Shown here: piece after piece, positions 1-8,112 of the stretch
How the letters are laid out: the number at the start of each line of letters is the position of its first letter
How positions within the stretch are numbered: the first letter of the stretch is position 1
Assembly: GCA_958296125.1 (NCBI GenBank)
Contig: OY282444.1
Location: 2,537,940 to 2,601,939 of the forward strand
Reading direction: 5' to 3'
Length of the DNA stretch: 64,000 nucleotides
DNA from: an uncultured Poribacteria bacterium
Lineage (GTDB): Bacteria > Poribacteria > WGA-4E > PCPOR2b
The notes under the pieces: generated by a model
What the model was told of the DNA's origin: nothing
Seen by the model: the letters and a program-made list of their open reading frames with translations, nothing else
The model's database searches: none
Made by a program: the position numbers and the translations under genes

Positions 1-1447
1 ATCGCAATCCGAAACCGACCGCCAGCCATGTTTTCAATCCGGGGTAGGTAGGAAAATTTCAGAACATTGCGAACACTGCCCGCAGCAAGAGGGGCAATAG
101 GCGCAGTAGCACTATCAGTGGCAATCGGGTCGGGTGTCGTGTCGGGCTCCGCGGCATTAGCGCGGTAGCCCCAGCCTACATTTACTCGGCCTGACAGACC
201 GGCTCTGACGGTTAAATAAAAGCTGGCATCGGAGGGGGTGCCTGTTTGTCTTTTTCTTGTAATAAGTTGATCGGGTGTTTCAGTAGCAAGCTTTCCGCTC
301 CATCCGTGTGTTCCATATACGGGTGCACGGTTCCCAGGGGCAAATACCTTACTCGGCGGGGTGTCTCCGTAGCCCCCTGGGGGACCTGGGACTGACCACG
401 GTGGTGCTGCATTGAGAGTGGTAAAGCCACTGAAACGGGTCAGGAGCTTAGTACCTGCTGTGCCAAATAGTTTTATAGATGTCGTGTTCAGATCGGACCA
501 ATCGTCGGCTGTGGGGGTGCCTCTGTTGACCTGGTAATCGAATTTATAGGTAGCGTCAACGGAAGGGAAACGTATTTGACAATAGATTAGGTAGTGAAGT
601 CTCACGACAGGAGCATTCAGTTTTTGGGCAGCATCTCTTCGACGGGGCCCGGATGGAACTACAGTTTCCAAATCCTCAGCTGATTGTCTGATTGTTATCC
701 GATTCCCGTTAACGTATAGACCCGAATTACCCGGAGATCCATCCTCCCCCTGAGTAAGAGTCATCGTATAGGTATAGGGGTTAGTGTTGCCAGAAAACGA
801 TGGAGTGCCGTAAACCACCCCATCATACTCATCATACCTTGGATCCGCCGAGCTAGGATACGGGGCCGCAGGCCTGGCCAGTGTGTAGTTAGGTAGATAA
901 GTAGTGTTTTCAAATGGCCAACCAGAACTGGGTCTGTCTGGAGGAGTACCAGTTACTGATGAAGAATAACTTGTGTGGAAAGCACGCACCCGAACATTTA
1001 GGGAACCCGGAATCAACTGAATACCCTCTGGGATATCCAACCGAAACCCCTGCTTGTTGTCGTCGTTGTGCGATGTATAAAAAACTTGCAGCCTGTAAGT
1101 GCGACCAGGCTGAATAGCGTCTATTGGAATAGTGTCACCGCTAACGGAACGAATGCGGAAACTTATCAGGTCCGAAAATATCACGCCCTGCGGCGCGGCC
1201 TCGTTAATGAACAATCCCATAACTAACACCAAACTGATAACTAAAAATACGCCGCTTTTACGTTTTTGGGTTAATGGGCTTTGAGTGGCTTTGAGTGGCT
1301 TTGAGTGGCTTTGAGTGGCTTTGAGTGGCTTTGAGTGGCTTTGAGTGGCTTTGAGTGGCTTTGAGTGGCTTTGAGTGGCTTTGAGTGGCTTTGAGTGGCT
1401 TTGAGTGGCTTTGAGTGGCTTTGAGTGGCTTTGAGTAGTTCAATCAT
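1..1447 (-). CDS. Large secreted protein, partial, start out of frame (phase-OFF candidate)
   Basis: One minus-strand frame is open without a stop from about position 1280 to the left edge, over 400 codons, and leaves the window. It begins with a signal-peptide-like stretch (KRKSGVFLVISLVLVMGLF) followed by a beta-rich, Pro/Gly/Ser/Thr-rich region (for example VFYTSHNDDKQGFRLDIPEG). No family was recognised. The only start with a good ribosome site is ATG at 1447, preceded by AGGAG. Between that ATG and the signal peptide lie sixteen 10-bp repeats, and with this copy number translation from 1447 stops at TAA 1271-1273, in a different frame. One more unit, or two fewer, would join ATG to the long frame. 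In-frame internal starts (ATG 1220, GTG 1229, TTG 1232) would cut the signal peptide. A promoter lies about 140 bases upstream. The open frame and repeats are seen directly; phase variation is inferred. Confidence 0.7.
1277..1436 (-). repeat. 16-copy 10-bp tandem repeat (contingency-locus type)
   Basis: Exactly sixteen head-to-tail copies of GGCTTTGAGT on the plus strand (ACTCAAAGCC on the coding strand), with no mismatch seen. A 10-bp unit has no stop codon in any frame and encodes the ten-residue cycle SHSKPLKATQ, so the array is translatable at any length. Each unit gained or lost moves the frame by one base. It sits between a ribosome site/ATG and a signal peptide. Confidence 0.95.
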
Positions 1448-1776
1448 CGTTCTCCTAAAATAAAAATCCTTTTGGGTAAAATGCTAGAATGGAGACAGGG
1501 GGGCACCTGCATAGAACGGTCAACTGACTAAAGTCAACCCCATACAGATAGTTCCCACAATTTTCCCTGTCAAAACTAAGAAACAATTATACTTACATAA
1601 TACAACAGATCGAAAGATCTGTCAAGTGTCATGAGTTTTTTTTGGAGAAAACTATATCCCATATTTTATAAAATCACGAGAATCACCGGCGCAGATGGTG
1701 TTGTGGATAGATCTCCAATTATGCGAGGGATAATACGATGGTAGGGGTGGGGCGGTTTCAGGTTTTTTTGAAAGAA
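1448..1776. other. Intergenic region upstream of the repeat-led gene
   Basis: About 330 bases holding the 5' untranslated region and promoter of the minus-strand gene. The rest is A+T-rich, with no further gene seen. Confidence 0.6.
1597..1625 (-). promoter_or_regulatory. Sigma70-type promoter with palindrome in spacer
   Basis: On the minus strand TTGACA (1620-1625) and TATTAT (1597-1602) are separated by exactly 17 bases. The spacer holds most of a perfect inverted repeat, AGATC-TTTC-GATCT (1608-1621), a possible operator or simple hairpin. It points at the repeat-led gene starting at 1447. Confidence 0.65.
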
Positions 1777-2163
1777 TTATGGGGTGTTTTCCAGTGTTTC
1801 AACTTTTTGGCGTAGCTGTTCAATTTGGGCTTGCATCTCCTTCTGACCACCTCGCTCCTTGTAAGCAATGATGATTTGAGGGATTGCAATGGTGGCTGCG
1901 ATTAGTCCAATGAGTGCGAGCAACAAGAGCCATATATCCCCAATTCTGTCAGCTAGGTTCTCATCCAATGCGTCAATTCTTTTATCCACGGCATCAATTT
2001 TGGCGTTTACCGTCTCGATTTTGAGATCGATATACTCCCTCATCCGTTTTTCGGACGCGCCGATCTCCTCTTTGATAACAGTGCGTAGATCTTCCTTCGT
2101 CAATTGGCCAAACGCAGAAGAGGCCAGCAGCAGGTGTAGGAATAAGATGGTTATGATTTTCAT
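1777..2163 (-). CDS. Small secreted/membrane coiled-coil protein (paralogue 1)
   Basis: Predicted 128 residues: a signal peptide (MKIITILFLHLLLASSAFG), a charged helical region with heptad-like spacing (IETVNAKIDAVDKRIDALDENL), a transmembrane segment (WLLLLALIGLIAATIAIPQ, roughly residues 78-96), and a second short coiled coil at the C-terminus. The ATG at 2163 was chosen because GGAGG precedes it and because its paralogue starts identically. It lies directly downstream of that paralogue, probably in the same transcript. Function unknown; a membrane-anchored coiled-coil scaffold is all the sequence supports. Confidence 0.75.
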   Translation of the reverse strand: MKIITILFLHLLLASSAFGQLTKEDLRTVIKEEIGASEKRMREYIDLKIETVNAKIDAVDKRIDALDENLADRIGDIWLLLLALIGLIAATIAIPQIIIAYKERGGQKEMQAQIEQLRQKVETLENTP

Positions 2164-2204
2164 CGTTAATCGCCTCCTTCGCAGGGAATAGGGAACAAGG
2201 GGAT

Positions 2205-2675
2205 TCATGAGTTCGCCCCGGTTTCCGTCCCTTCGGGCTTTTCACGCAGTTGTTGAAGTAGCGTCTGGAGCTCCCGCTCCCGTCTCCTTTCTGCATAAAG
2301 GATGATCCATTGCGGGAGCGCAACCGCCGCGGTTATCAGCGCGATGATGGCAAGCCAGATGCGATTAAATTTGCTATCCGCGTCATCCAGCCTCGTATTT
2401 AAGGCATCAATACGGGTGTTTGTCGCATCAATACGAGCATTCAAGCTTTTCTCCACAGCATCAATTTTGGCGTTTACTGTCTCAATTTTGGCGTTTACCG
2501 TCTCGATTTTGAGATCGATATACTCCTTCATCCGTTTTTCGGACGCGTAGATCTCTTCTTTGATAATAGGGCGCACCTCCTCTTTGATGATGGAGCGCAG
2601 ATCTTCCCTCGTCAATTGGCCAAACGCAGCAGAGGCCAGCAGCAGGTGTAGGAATAAGATGGTTATGATTTTCAT
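2205..2675 (-). CDS. Small secreted/membrane coiled-coil protein (paralogue 2)
   Basis: Predicted 156 residues with the same plan as its downstream neighbour: a nearly identical signal peptide, an extended coiled coil with repeated units (KIETVNAKIETVNAKIDAVEK, then NARIDATNTRIDALNTRLD), a transmembrane segment (IWLAIIALITAAVALPQWI) and a charged C-terminus. The DNA around the ribosome site and first ~25 codons is almost identical to the neighbour's, so this is a recent tandem duplication. It differs mainly in the number of heptad units, suggesting slippage in the coil-coding DNA. Function unknown. Confidence 0.75.
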   Translation of the reverse strand: MKIITILFLHLLLASAAFGQLTREDLRSIIKEEVRPIIKEEIYASEKRMKEYIDLKIETVNAKIETVNAKIDAVEKSLNARIDATNTRIDALNTRLDDADSKFNRIWLAIIALITAAVALPQWIILYAERRRERELQTLLQQLREKPEGTETGANS

Positions 2676-2716
2676 CGTTAATCGCCTCCTTCGCAGGGAA
2701 TGATAATATATGATAT

Positions 2717-2745
2717 ATAGTATCACGGTTGGGTTGATTTAGCAA
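2717..2745 (-). promoter_or_regulatory. Promoter of the coiled-coil gene pair
   Basis: Minus-strand TTGCTA (2740-2745) and TACTAT (2717-2722) with a 17-base spacer, about 45 bases ahead of the ATG at 2675. Confidence 0.5.
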
Positions 2746-2935
2746 CACTTTCTTCTGTCTGAATCGCGGATGAAAACGGATTGAACGGATAAGCAAATGG
2801 GGCAGTCAGCGCGCCGTGGTAGGGAGGCTTTTATAGTAAACACAAGAGATAAATAGACTCTTTTTCAGAGGTATGCTATACTCTGGAGATTACGGCACAT
2901 TCAGTAGATTTACACAAACGCGCCCTTGCATTCAT

Positions 2936-3135
2936 TAGGGCTATTTAGTTTTCGGTTCTTTGACCAATTTTGGCAGGCCATCTCGGCCCCCTCCCCCCGC
3001 TTGCGGGGGGATAAAGGGGGGTCAGTCGGGAATAGAGGGGGTCAGTCGGGGATAAAGGGGGGTGAGGGGGTCAGTCCCCGGTCACGGGAGGGATCAATCC
3101 CCAGTCCCGGCACAGACCGAAGAATTAAATGACCT
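2936..3135 (+). repeat. MITE-like repeat, copy A
   Basis: Begins with GGGCTATTTAGTTTTCGG and ends with CCGAAGAATTAAATGACC. The two ends are imperfect inverted repeats of each other. The interior has a strong CCCCCCGC/GCGGGGGG hairpin and G-rich GGGGTCAGTC units. No coding capacity. Related copies are at 6549, 33849, 40836 and 43315. Confidence 0.7.
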
Positions 3136-3154
3136 CAATGCTAGCACGGTGTGG

Positions 3155-3183
3155 TTGATTTATAAACGGTTTTTTGATATAAT
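3155..3183 (+). promoter_or_regulatory. Promoter of the TPR/TolB-like lipoprotein gene
   Basis: TTGATT (3155-3160), 17-base spacer, perfect TATAAT (3178-3183), about 115 bases before the ATG at 3298. Confidence 0.6.
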
Positions 3184-3297
3184 GACCTGAAGGGAAGGAA
3201 ACGGGAAAGCGAGAGAAAAATTTAACGCAAAGGCGCAGCGGCGGATTCATTAGGTTCATTGATCTCGCGAGTCATTGGGAGTCATTGGAGTAAAAGG

Positions 3298-4692
3298 ATG
3301 GAATATGATTTAACCTTAAACATATCACGTTTCACGTTTCACGTTTCACGGCTTACATTGCTGATCCTACTTTTCGGATGTGTGATCGGGTGTAGCGGGG
3401 TGGATGACCCCCTCCGGCAGAGCGAGGCGTTGATCCATTCAGGGATGCATCCCGAAGCGATTAATCTACTGGAAAAAATCCTCGCCGTAGACAATCGCAA
3501 CCCGAAGGCGCGGTTTCTGTTAGGTCAGGCGTATGAGGGGTTGGGCAGCTATGACGAAGCAATCCACAATTACAGAGCGGCGATCAACCTATATGCCGCC
3601 CACCCTGAAGACAAAGTAACGGTGCGGCTCACACTGGCAAAGGTGTATCTGAAACAGGGGTTGCGGGAATCGGGATACCGTGAGCTGCGCGCGACCGTCC
3701 GATCCACGGCAGACAGTGCGATACTGCAGCAGATAGCAGGACTCGTCACCGATGCGTATCAGGTGGTGCAGCTGACCAGTAGCAAGTCGGATAACTATTC
3801 GCCGCGATTCTCGGCGGACGGTTCGCAGATTGCGTTCGCGTCGTATCGGTTGGATAACGGTGAAATTTTCATAATGGATCTGGACGGACGGGTGCGTAAG
3901 CGGGTGACGTATACCACTGACTTCGATGAGGGGGAGCCCGCGTTCTTGAGCAATCCGCATTATCTGATCTATAGCCGTGAACCGCAGACCTCGCGTCAGG
4001 TGAAGATTCTGCTGCAGAGCAGCGGATCGACACCAATTTATGCGGGTTTTTATGCCACACACATCAATAGCAAGGTCACACAGGAGATAATGCCCGTCGG
4101 GTTCGGTGTCCGCTCGCTGGGGATATCGCCGGATCGCCAGCGCGTGGCTTACGAATCGAATAGTGCCGGCAATTTGGAATTATACACGCTCGATCTGCGT
4201 GGCGTTGATCTCGGTGCCATCGATCCGGCGGCGATTGCGTCCCAGCAGATTACCCACAACGACGTGGACGACGGCAGCCCGACCTTTTTCCCCGATGGGA
4301 AACGGATTGCGTTTGTCTCCTCACGATCCGACGACCCGCAGGACACCCAAGCGGAGCGGCATCAGATCTATAGCATCAACATCGATGGCAGCGATGAAAA
4401 ACATCTGAATCCCAACCCCTATGACTGCTATAGCCCGGTGATTTCGCCGGACGGGAAGCAGATCGCCTTTGTCTCGGCGCGGGACGGGGACATCGAAATC
4501 TACCTGATGGACGCGGACGGGACAAATGAACGGAGGCTGACGAACGAGATCGGCGCGTCGATGCAGCCGGCATTCTCGCCCGATTCGACCCTGTTGGCGT
4601 TTGTCTCTGACCGAAGCGACACTTTCCAAATCTATCTGATGCACCTCGATCGACCGATAACGCGGAAAGATTTGCTTCGACACCTAGAATAA
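3298..4692 (+). CDS. TPR plus TolB-like beta-propeller lipoprotein
   Basis: About 464 residues. The N-terminus is a signal peptide with a lipobox (LLILLFGC or CVIGC), so the mature protein is probably a lipoprotein. Two or more TPR-like helical repeats follow (AINLLEKILAVDNRNPKARF; SYDEAIHNYRAAINLY). The rest is a chain of PD40/TolB-type blades of the form SPDGKQIAFVSARDGDIEIYLMD, with about six recognisable. Known PD40 propellers bind proteins or sugars in the periplasm; the partner here is unknown. ATG 3298 is preferred over an upstream start because GGAGTAAAAGG precedes it. Codons 10-18 are built on a TCACGTT tandem repeat. Confidence 0.85.
   Translation: MEYDLTLNISRFTFHVSRLTLLILLFGCVIGCSGVDDPLRQSEALIHSGMHPEAINLLEKILAVDNRNPKARFLLGQAYEGLGSYDEAIHNYRAAINLYAAHPEDKVTVRLTLAKVYLKQGLRESGYRELRATVRSTADSAILQQIAGLVTDAYQVVQLTSSKSDNYSPRFSADGSQIAFASYRLDNGEIFIMDLDGRVRKRVTYTTDFDEGEPAFLSNPHYLIYSREPQTSRQVKILLQSSGSTPIYAGFYATHINSKVTQEIMPVGFGVRSLGISPDRQRVAYESNSAGNLELYTLDLRGVDLGAIDPAAIASQQITHNDVDDGSPTFFPDGKRIAFVSSRSDDPQDTQAERHQIYSINIDGSDEKHLNPNPYDCYSPVISPDGKQIAFVSARDGDIEIYLMDADGTNERRLTNEIGASMQPAFSPDSTLLAFVSDRSDTFQIYLMHLDRPITRKDLLRHLE
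3325..3350 (+). repeat. TCACGTT heptamer repeat in signal-peptide region
   Basis: Three full TCACGTT units plus TCACG lie inside the start of the lipoprotein gene and encode SRFTFHVSR. Seven bases is not a multiple of three, so gain or loss of a unit would break the frame. Confidence 0.8.
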
Positions 4693-4727
4693 AAATCCGT
4701 TGACACCAACTTTTCTCGACATCATTG

Positions 4728-4750
4728 GTAGGAGAGGCATCCTGCCTCGA
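4728..4750 (+). repeat. REP-like short palindromic repeat (GTAGGAGAGGCATC type)
   Basis: GTAGGAGAGGCATCCTGCCTCGA, imperfectly self-complementary (GAGGCA...TGCCTC). Relatives are at 49977, 52894, 56163 and 57851. Confidence 0.6.
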
Positions 4751-4790
4751 CTTGCCTCGACATTCGGACGGATACTGAGGGAGGACAAAT

Positions 4791-5936
4791 ATGCGCTTTT
4801 TCGCAACTGCAGCCAAAGGGGTAGAGCCGCTTGTCGCAAAGGAGTTGGCGGCGAGCGGCGCACAGAATATCCGACCCACCATCGGCGGTGTGCATTTTGA
4901 GGGCGGATTGGAAACGCTCTACCGGGCAAACTTGTGGCTCCGCACCGCGAATCGGGTGTTGATGCCGATAGCCGAGTTCCCCTGCCCGACCCCGCAAGCC
5001 CTCTACGAAAACGCTCGCCACGTCCGCTGGGAGGATTGGATGACGGTTAAAGAGACATTTGCTGTCACTTGTAACTGCCGCGATTCACAGATCTCCCACT
5101 CCCATTATGCCGCGCTGAAGGTTAAGGATGCGATTGCGGACGAATTTCGGGATAGCACAGGCCGCCGCCCAAACGTGGACCGGCGGCATCCCGCGCTCCA
5201 GATCAACGCCTACATTGCCAAAGATCGCTGCACCCTCAGCCTTGATGCCTCCGGCGACCGCTTACATCTGCGAGGGTATCGCCGTGAGACGACGGATGCG
5301 CCGTTGCGAGAGACCTTAGCCGCAGCAATCGTGGCGTTAGTTGAATGGGACAGCGAGGGGATGTTCATCGATCCGATGTGTGGTTCTGGCACCATCGTCA
5401 TTGAAGCCGCGCTCAAGGCGATGAATTACGCGCCCGGACTCCTGCGGTGCGGAGACACCTCTTCGGGGCGAACGAGTTTCGGTTTTCAGCGGTGGCCGAA
5501 CTTTGATCGGAAGCTGTGGGCGCGTTTGACCGATGAGGCGCGGGAGGGGATTCGTGAGAAGATTCCGGGGCGGCTCCTTGGATACGATATTTCCAGGCCG
5601 GCGATCCGGATTGCCTCGGCGAATGCGAAATTGGCGGGGCTAGAAAAACACCTCCGTTTTATGAGAGGGGACGCGCTGAAGTTGAGTCCGCGTGGGTATC
5701 GGGGGGTTATCGTTTGCAATCTGCCTTACGGTGAACGGACCGAGGCGGTGGATGAATTGAAATCGTTGTATAGGGGTTTTGGGAATGTGCTTAAACAGCG
5801 GTGTGCGGGGTATACGGCGTATCTCTTCACCGGCAACCTGAGGTTAGCGAAGTGGATCGGGCTGCGGACTGCGAAGCGGTTTACGTTGTATAATGGGCCG
5901 ATTGAGTGCCGGTTGTTGAAGTATGAATTGTTCTAG
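4791..5936 (+). CDS. rlmL: RlmL-type 23S rRNA guanine-N2 methyltransferase
   Basis: 381 residues. The N-terminal part (about 1-160) resembles the ferredoxin-like plus THUMP RNA-binding region (MRFFATAAKGVEPLVAKEL). The C-terminal part is the UPF0020/RlmL methyltransferase domain, with the SAM motif DPMCGSGT near residue 194 and the catalytic NLPYGER near residue 310. Family members methylate guanine N2 of 23S rRNA (G2445 in E. coli). The length matches the stand-alone RlmL half; the RlmK half of the E. coli fusion is absent. The ATG follows GGGAGG. The exact target base is inferred from family. Confidence 0.85.
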   Translation: MRFFATAAKGVEPLVAKELAASGAQNIRPTIGGVHFEGGLETLYRANLWLRTANRVLMPIAEFPCPTPQALYENARHVRWEDWMTVKETFAVTCNCRDSQISHSHYAALKVKDAIADEFRDSTGRRPNVDRRHPALQINAYIAKDRCTLSLDASGDRLHLRGYRRETTDAPLRETLAAAIVALVEWDSEGMFIDPMCGSGTIVIEAALKAMNYAPGLLRCGDTSSGRTSFGFQRWPNFDRKLWARLTDEAREGIREKIPGRLLGYDISRPAIRIASANAKLAGLEKHLRFMRGDALKLSPRGYRGVIVCNLPYGERTEAVDELKSLYRGFGNVLKQRCAGYTAYLFTGNLRLAKWIGLRTAKRFTLYNGPIECRLLKYELF

Positions 5937-6008
5937 ATCAGCAAGTGGGAGGGTAATATAGATACCCTGCTTTCGATGTCCCATCATTAATTGTAATGGG
6001 AAAAACGC

Positions 6009-6407
6009 TTATTGATTCGGAGTTTTTGGAACGTTCCCGTGATGGAAGGCGAGGTGGTCAATGTAATTCTGGTTGAGGCGATCCACTTGATCAGCTAGCC
6101 TCGACATTTCTTTACGAATCAACTCTATTTCTTTACGAATCAACTCTCTGTCTTTGGCAGCTCGCTCTGCCTCCGTTTTTATATCGTCTTTTATATCAAT
6201 TTGAATTGACTGAATTTCCTTGCGAATCAACTCTCTGTCTTTGGCAGCGGCCCCTAACCCCCTTTTGAGGTCACTACGAACCAATGCTATTTCTCTCGAC
6301 AGCTGCTTGACATCTGACTTTAAGGCAAACCAACTGGCAAGCATACCAACAAGCACCAGAGTGACGATAACAATATCGGAAACAGACCACTGCTTAGAAA
6401 TTTGCAT
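6009..6407 (-). CDS. Small membrane-anchored coiled-coil protein
   Basis: About 132 residues: one N-terminal transmembrane helix (VSDIVIVTLVLVGMLASWFA), then a long charged coiled coil containing the repeat AKDRELIRKEI twice and related units, ending in a short polar tail. No enzymatic motif. ATG 6407 is preferred, but TTG 6416 is also possible because an AAGG site lies close to it. Its architecture resembles the coiled-coil pair at 1.8-2.7 kb, although sequence similarity is not obvious. Function unknown. Confidence 0.7.
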   Translation of the reverse strand: MQISKQWSVSDIVIVTLVLVGMLASWFALKSDVKQLSREIALVRSDLKRGLGAAAKDRELIRKEIQSIQIDIKDDIKTEAERAAKDRELIRKEIELIRKEMSRLADQVDRLNQNYIDHLAFHHGNVPKTPNQ

Positions 6408-6502
6408 AACTAACAATTTCCTTTCAGGTGTTTATTCGGTTTGGTTGTGCTTACTATACACCTACTGCCTCGCTGGAATTTTAGGTTGCAGTCTATGTTA
6501 GT

Positions 6503-6531
6503 ATTATATAACTTTTACCGATATAAGTCAA
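6503..6531 (-). promoter_or_regulatory. Promoter of the small coiled-coil gene
   Basis: Minus-strand TTGACT (6526-6531), 17-base spacer, perfect TATAAT (6503-6508), about 96 bases before the ATG at 6407. Confidence 0.65.
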
Positions 6532-6548
6532 CCTTAAGATGAGGAGGG

Positions 6549-6815
6549 TAGAGTCATTTAATTCTTCGGTTCGTGCCGTCCCCCGATAAGATCGGGACAG
6601 GCGTGCCTCCGTTCCGAGAGCCCCGCGAACGGGACAGGCAGGCGAGACCAGGGAGCCCAGGGGCAGGCCATCTTGGCCCCCTCCCCCCGCTTGCGGGGGG
6701 ATAAAGGGGGGTCAGTCGGGGATAAAGGGGGGTGAGGGGGTCAGGCCCAATGCAATCAAGACTAGCACGGACTACCCGTCAAAATCGGTCAAAAACCGAA
6801 AACTAAATAGCCCTA
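6549..6815 (-). repeat. MITE-like repeat, copy B
   Basis: Reverse-orientation copy: AGTCATTTAATTCTTCGG at the left and CCGAAAACTAAATAGCCC at the right. The interior has the C-rich/G-rich hairpin, GGGGTCAGTC units and a module with GTTCCGAGAGCCCCGCGAAC. It fills most of the gap between two divergent genes. Confidence 0.7.
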
Positions 6816-6833
6816 GCATTTTTTCGCTTCATC

Positions 6834-6862
6834 TTGCGTTTTATAGGGATCTGCGCTACACT
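6834..6862 (+). promoter_or_regulatory. Promoter of the CoA-transferase operon
   Basis: TTGCGT (6834-6839), 17-base spacer, TACACT (6857-6862), immediately outside MITE copy B and about 60 bases before the ATG at 6925. Confidence 0.5.
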
Positions 6863-6924
6863 TAACTGAGTCTTTGGATTTGTCAACCCAAAGAGAACCA
6901 ACAGAAAAGGAGCTTCATACACCG

Positions 6925-8112
6925 ATGACCGATCATAAACCGCCCCTCCACCGTTTCACCGTTCTCGATTTGACCCGGGTCCGTGCGGGCCCAACTGCTG
7001 TGCGTCAGCTTGCCGATTGGGGAGCGAACGTCATAAAGATTGAACTGCCGCCGGACCCCGACAAGCGTGGGGACGCGCTCGGTTCGCGCCACGACTTGGA
7101 CTTTCAGAACCTCCAGCGAAACAAGCGGGGAATCACCTTGAACCTCAAGTCAGAGGGCGGTCACGCCGCATTCATGCACATGGTCAAGGGTGCAGATGTG
7201 GTGGTGGAGAACTTTCGCCCCAACGTCAAGACCCGACTGAAGATTGATTACGAGGCGTGTCGATTGGAGAACCCGCGCATCGTCTACGCTAGTATTTCCG
7301 GGTTCGGGCAGGACGGTCCCTACGGGATGCGCCCCGGTTTCGATCAGATCGCGCAGGGGATGGGCGGTTTGATGTGGATTACCGGATTTCCGGGTCAGGG
7401 GCCCCTGCGAGTCGGGGTGCCCATCGCAGACCTCGCCTCCGGTATGTACGCTGCCCTCGGCATCCTGACCGCGTTGCTGCAGCGCGAGGAGACGGGGGAA
7501 GGGCAGTGGGTGCACACATCGCTCCTCGAAGCCCAGATCGCGATGCTCGATTTCCAAGCGGCGCGTTGGCTCATCGGGAACGAGGTGCCGGGTCAGGCGG
7601 GCAACGATCACCCCACCAGCATTCCGACAGGAGTATTTCAGACAACTGATGGCTACATCAATATCGCAGCGAGCGGCGGGGTGATGTGGCAGCGGCTCTG
7701 CGACCTCCTGTCAGCGGATGAACTACGGGACAACCCCGACTATGCGGACGATGGGGCACGGTCACGGAATCGGGCTGCGTTGAACGCGGCGTTGCAAGAA
7801 TACTTCTCGACCCGAAGCAGCGACGAATGGATTGAGGCACTCAACGACGCAGGTGTGCCGTGTGGACCTATCTACAAGATGGATGAGATGTGGTCAGACC
7901 CGCAGGTGAAGCACCTCGAAATGTCGCGTCCCGTGGATCACCCCGCGCTTGGCACGCTGGACGTGCTGCGTCACGCGACAAACATGAGTGGCACGCCAAA
8001 GATGCCATACCGTCCGGCACCCGAAATAGGTGAACATACCGATGAGGTCTTGAGGGAATTTGGATTCTCGGACGACGAAATCGAGACAATGCGAAAGGAG
8101 AATATCGTATGA
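6925..8112 (+). CDS. CaiB/BaiF family III CoA-transferase
   Basis: About 395 residues. The N-terminus (VLDLTRVRAGPTAVRQLADWGANVIKIE) and the following DLDFQNLQRNKRGITLNLK block are diagnostic of the CaiB/BaiF family, which moves CoA from one acyl-CoA to another carboxylic acid. The family's catalytic Asp is expected near residue 170; SGMYAALG and GQWVHTSLLEAQ are also conserved. ATG 6925 has GGAG 13 bases upstream; an upstream TTG (6874) is less likely. Its stop overlaps the next gene by 4 bases (ATGA), so the two are translationally coupled and probably act on the same acyl-CoA. Substrate unknown. Confidence 0.9.
   Translation: MTDHKPPLHRFTVLDLTRVRAGPTAVRQLADWGANVIKIELPPDPDKRGDALGSRHDLDFQNLQRNKRGITLNLKSEGGHAAFMHMVKGADVVVENFRPNVKTRLKIDYEACRLENPRIVYASISGFGQDGPYGMRPGFDQIAQGMGGLMWITGFPGQGPLRVGVPIADLASGMYAALGILTALLQREETGEGQWVHTSLLEAQIAMLDFQAARWLIGNEVPGQAGNDHPTSIPTGVFQTTDGYINIAASGGVMWQRLCDLLSADELRDNPDYADDGARSRNRAALNAALQEYFSTRSSDEWIEALNDAGVPCGPIYKMDEMWSDPQVKHLEMSRPVDHPALGTLDVLRHATNMSGTPKMPYRPAPEIGEHTDEVLREFGFSDDEIETMRKENIV

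Noticed and set aside
1277-1436. CRISPR array
   Set aside because: Units are 10 bp and contiguous without spacers, so this is a simple tandem repeat.
1258-1443. Minus-strand frame made of SKPLKATQSH repeats starting at TTG 1443
   Set aside because: It is one of three open phases of the 10-bp array and has no ribosome site of its own; the AGGAG belongs to ATG 1447. Treated as a product of the repeat.
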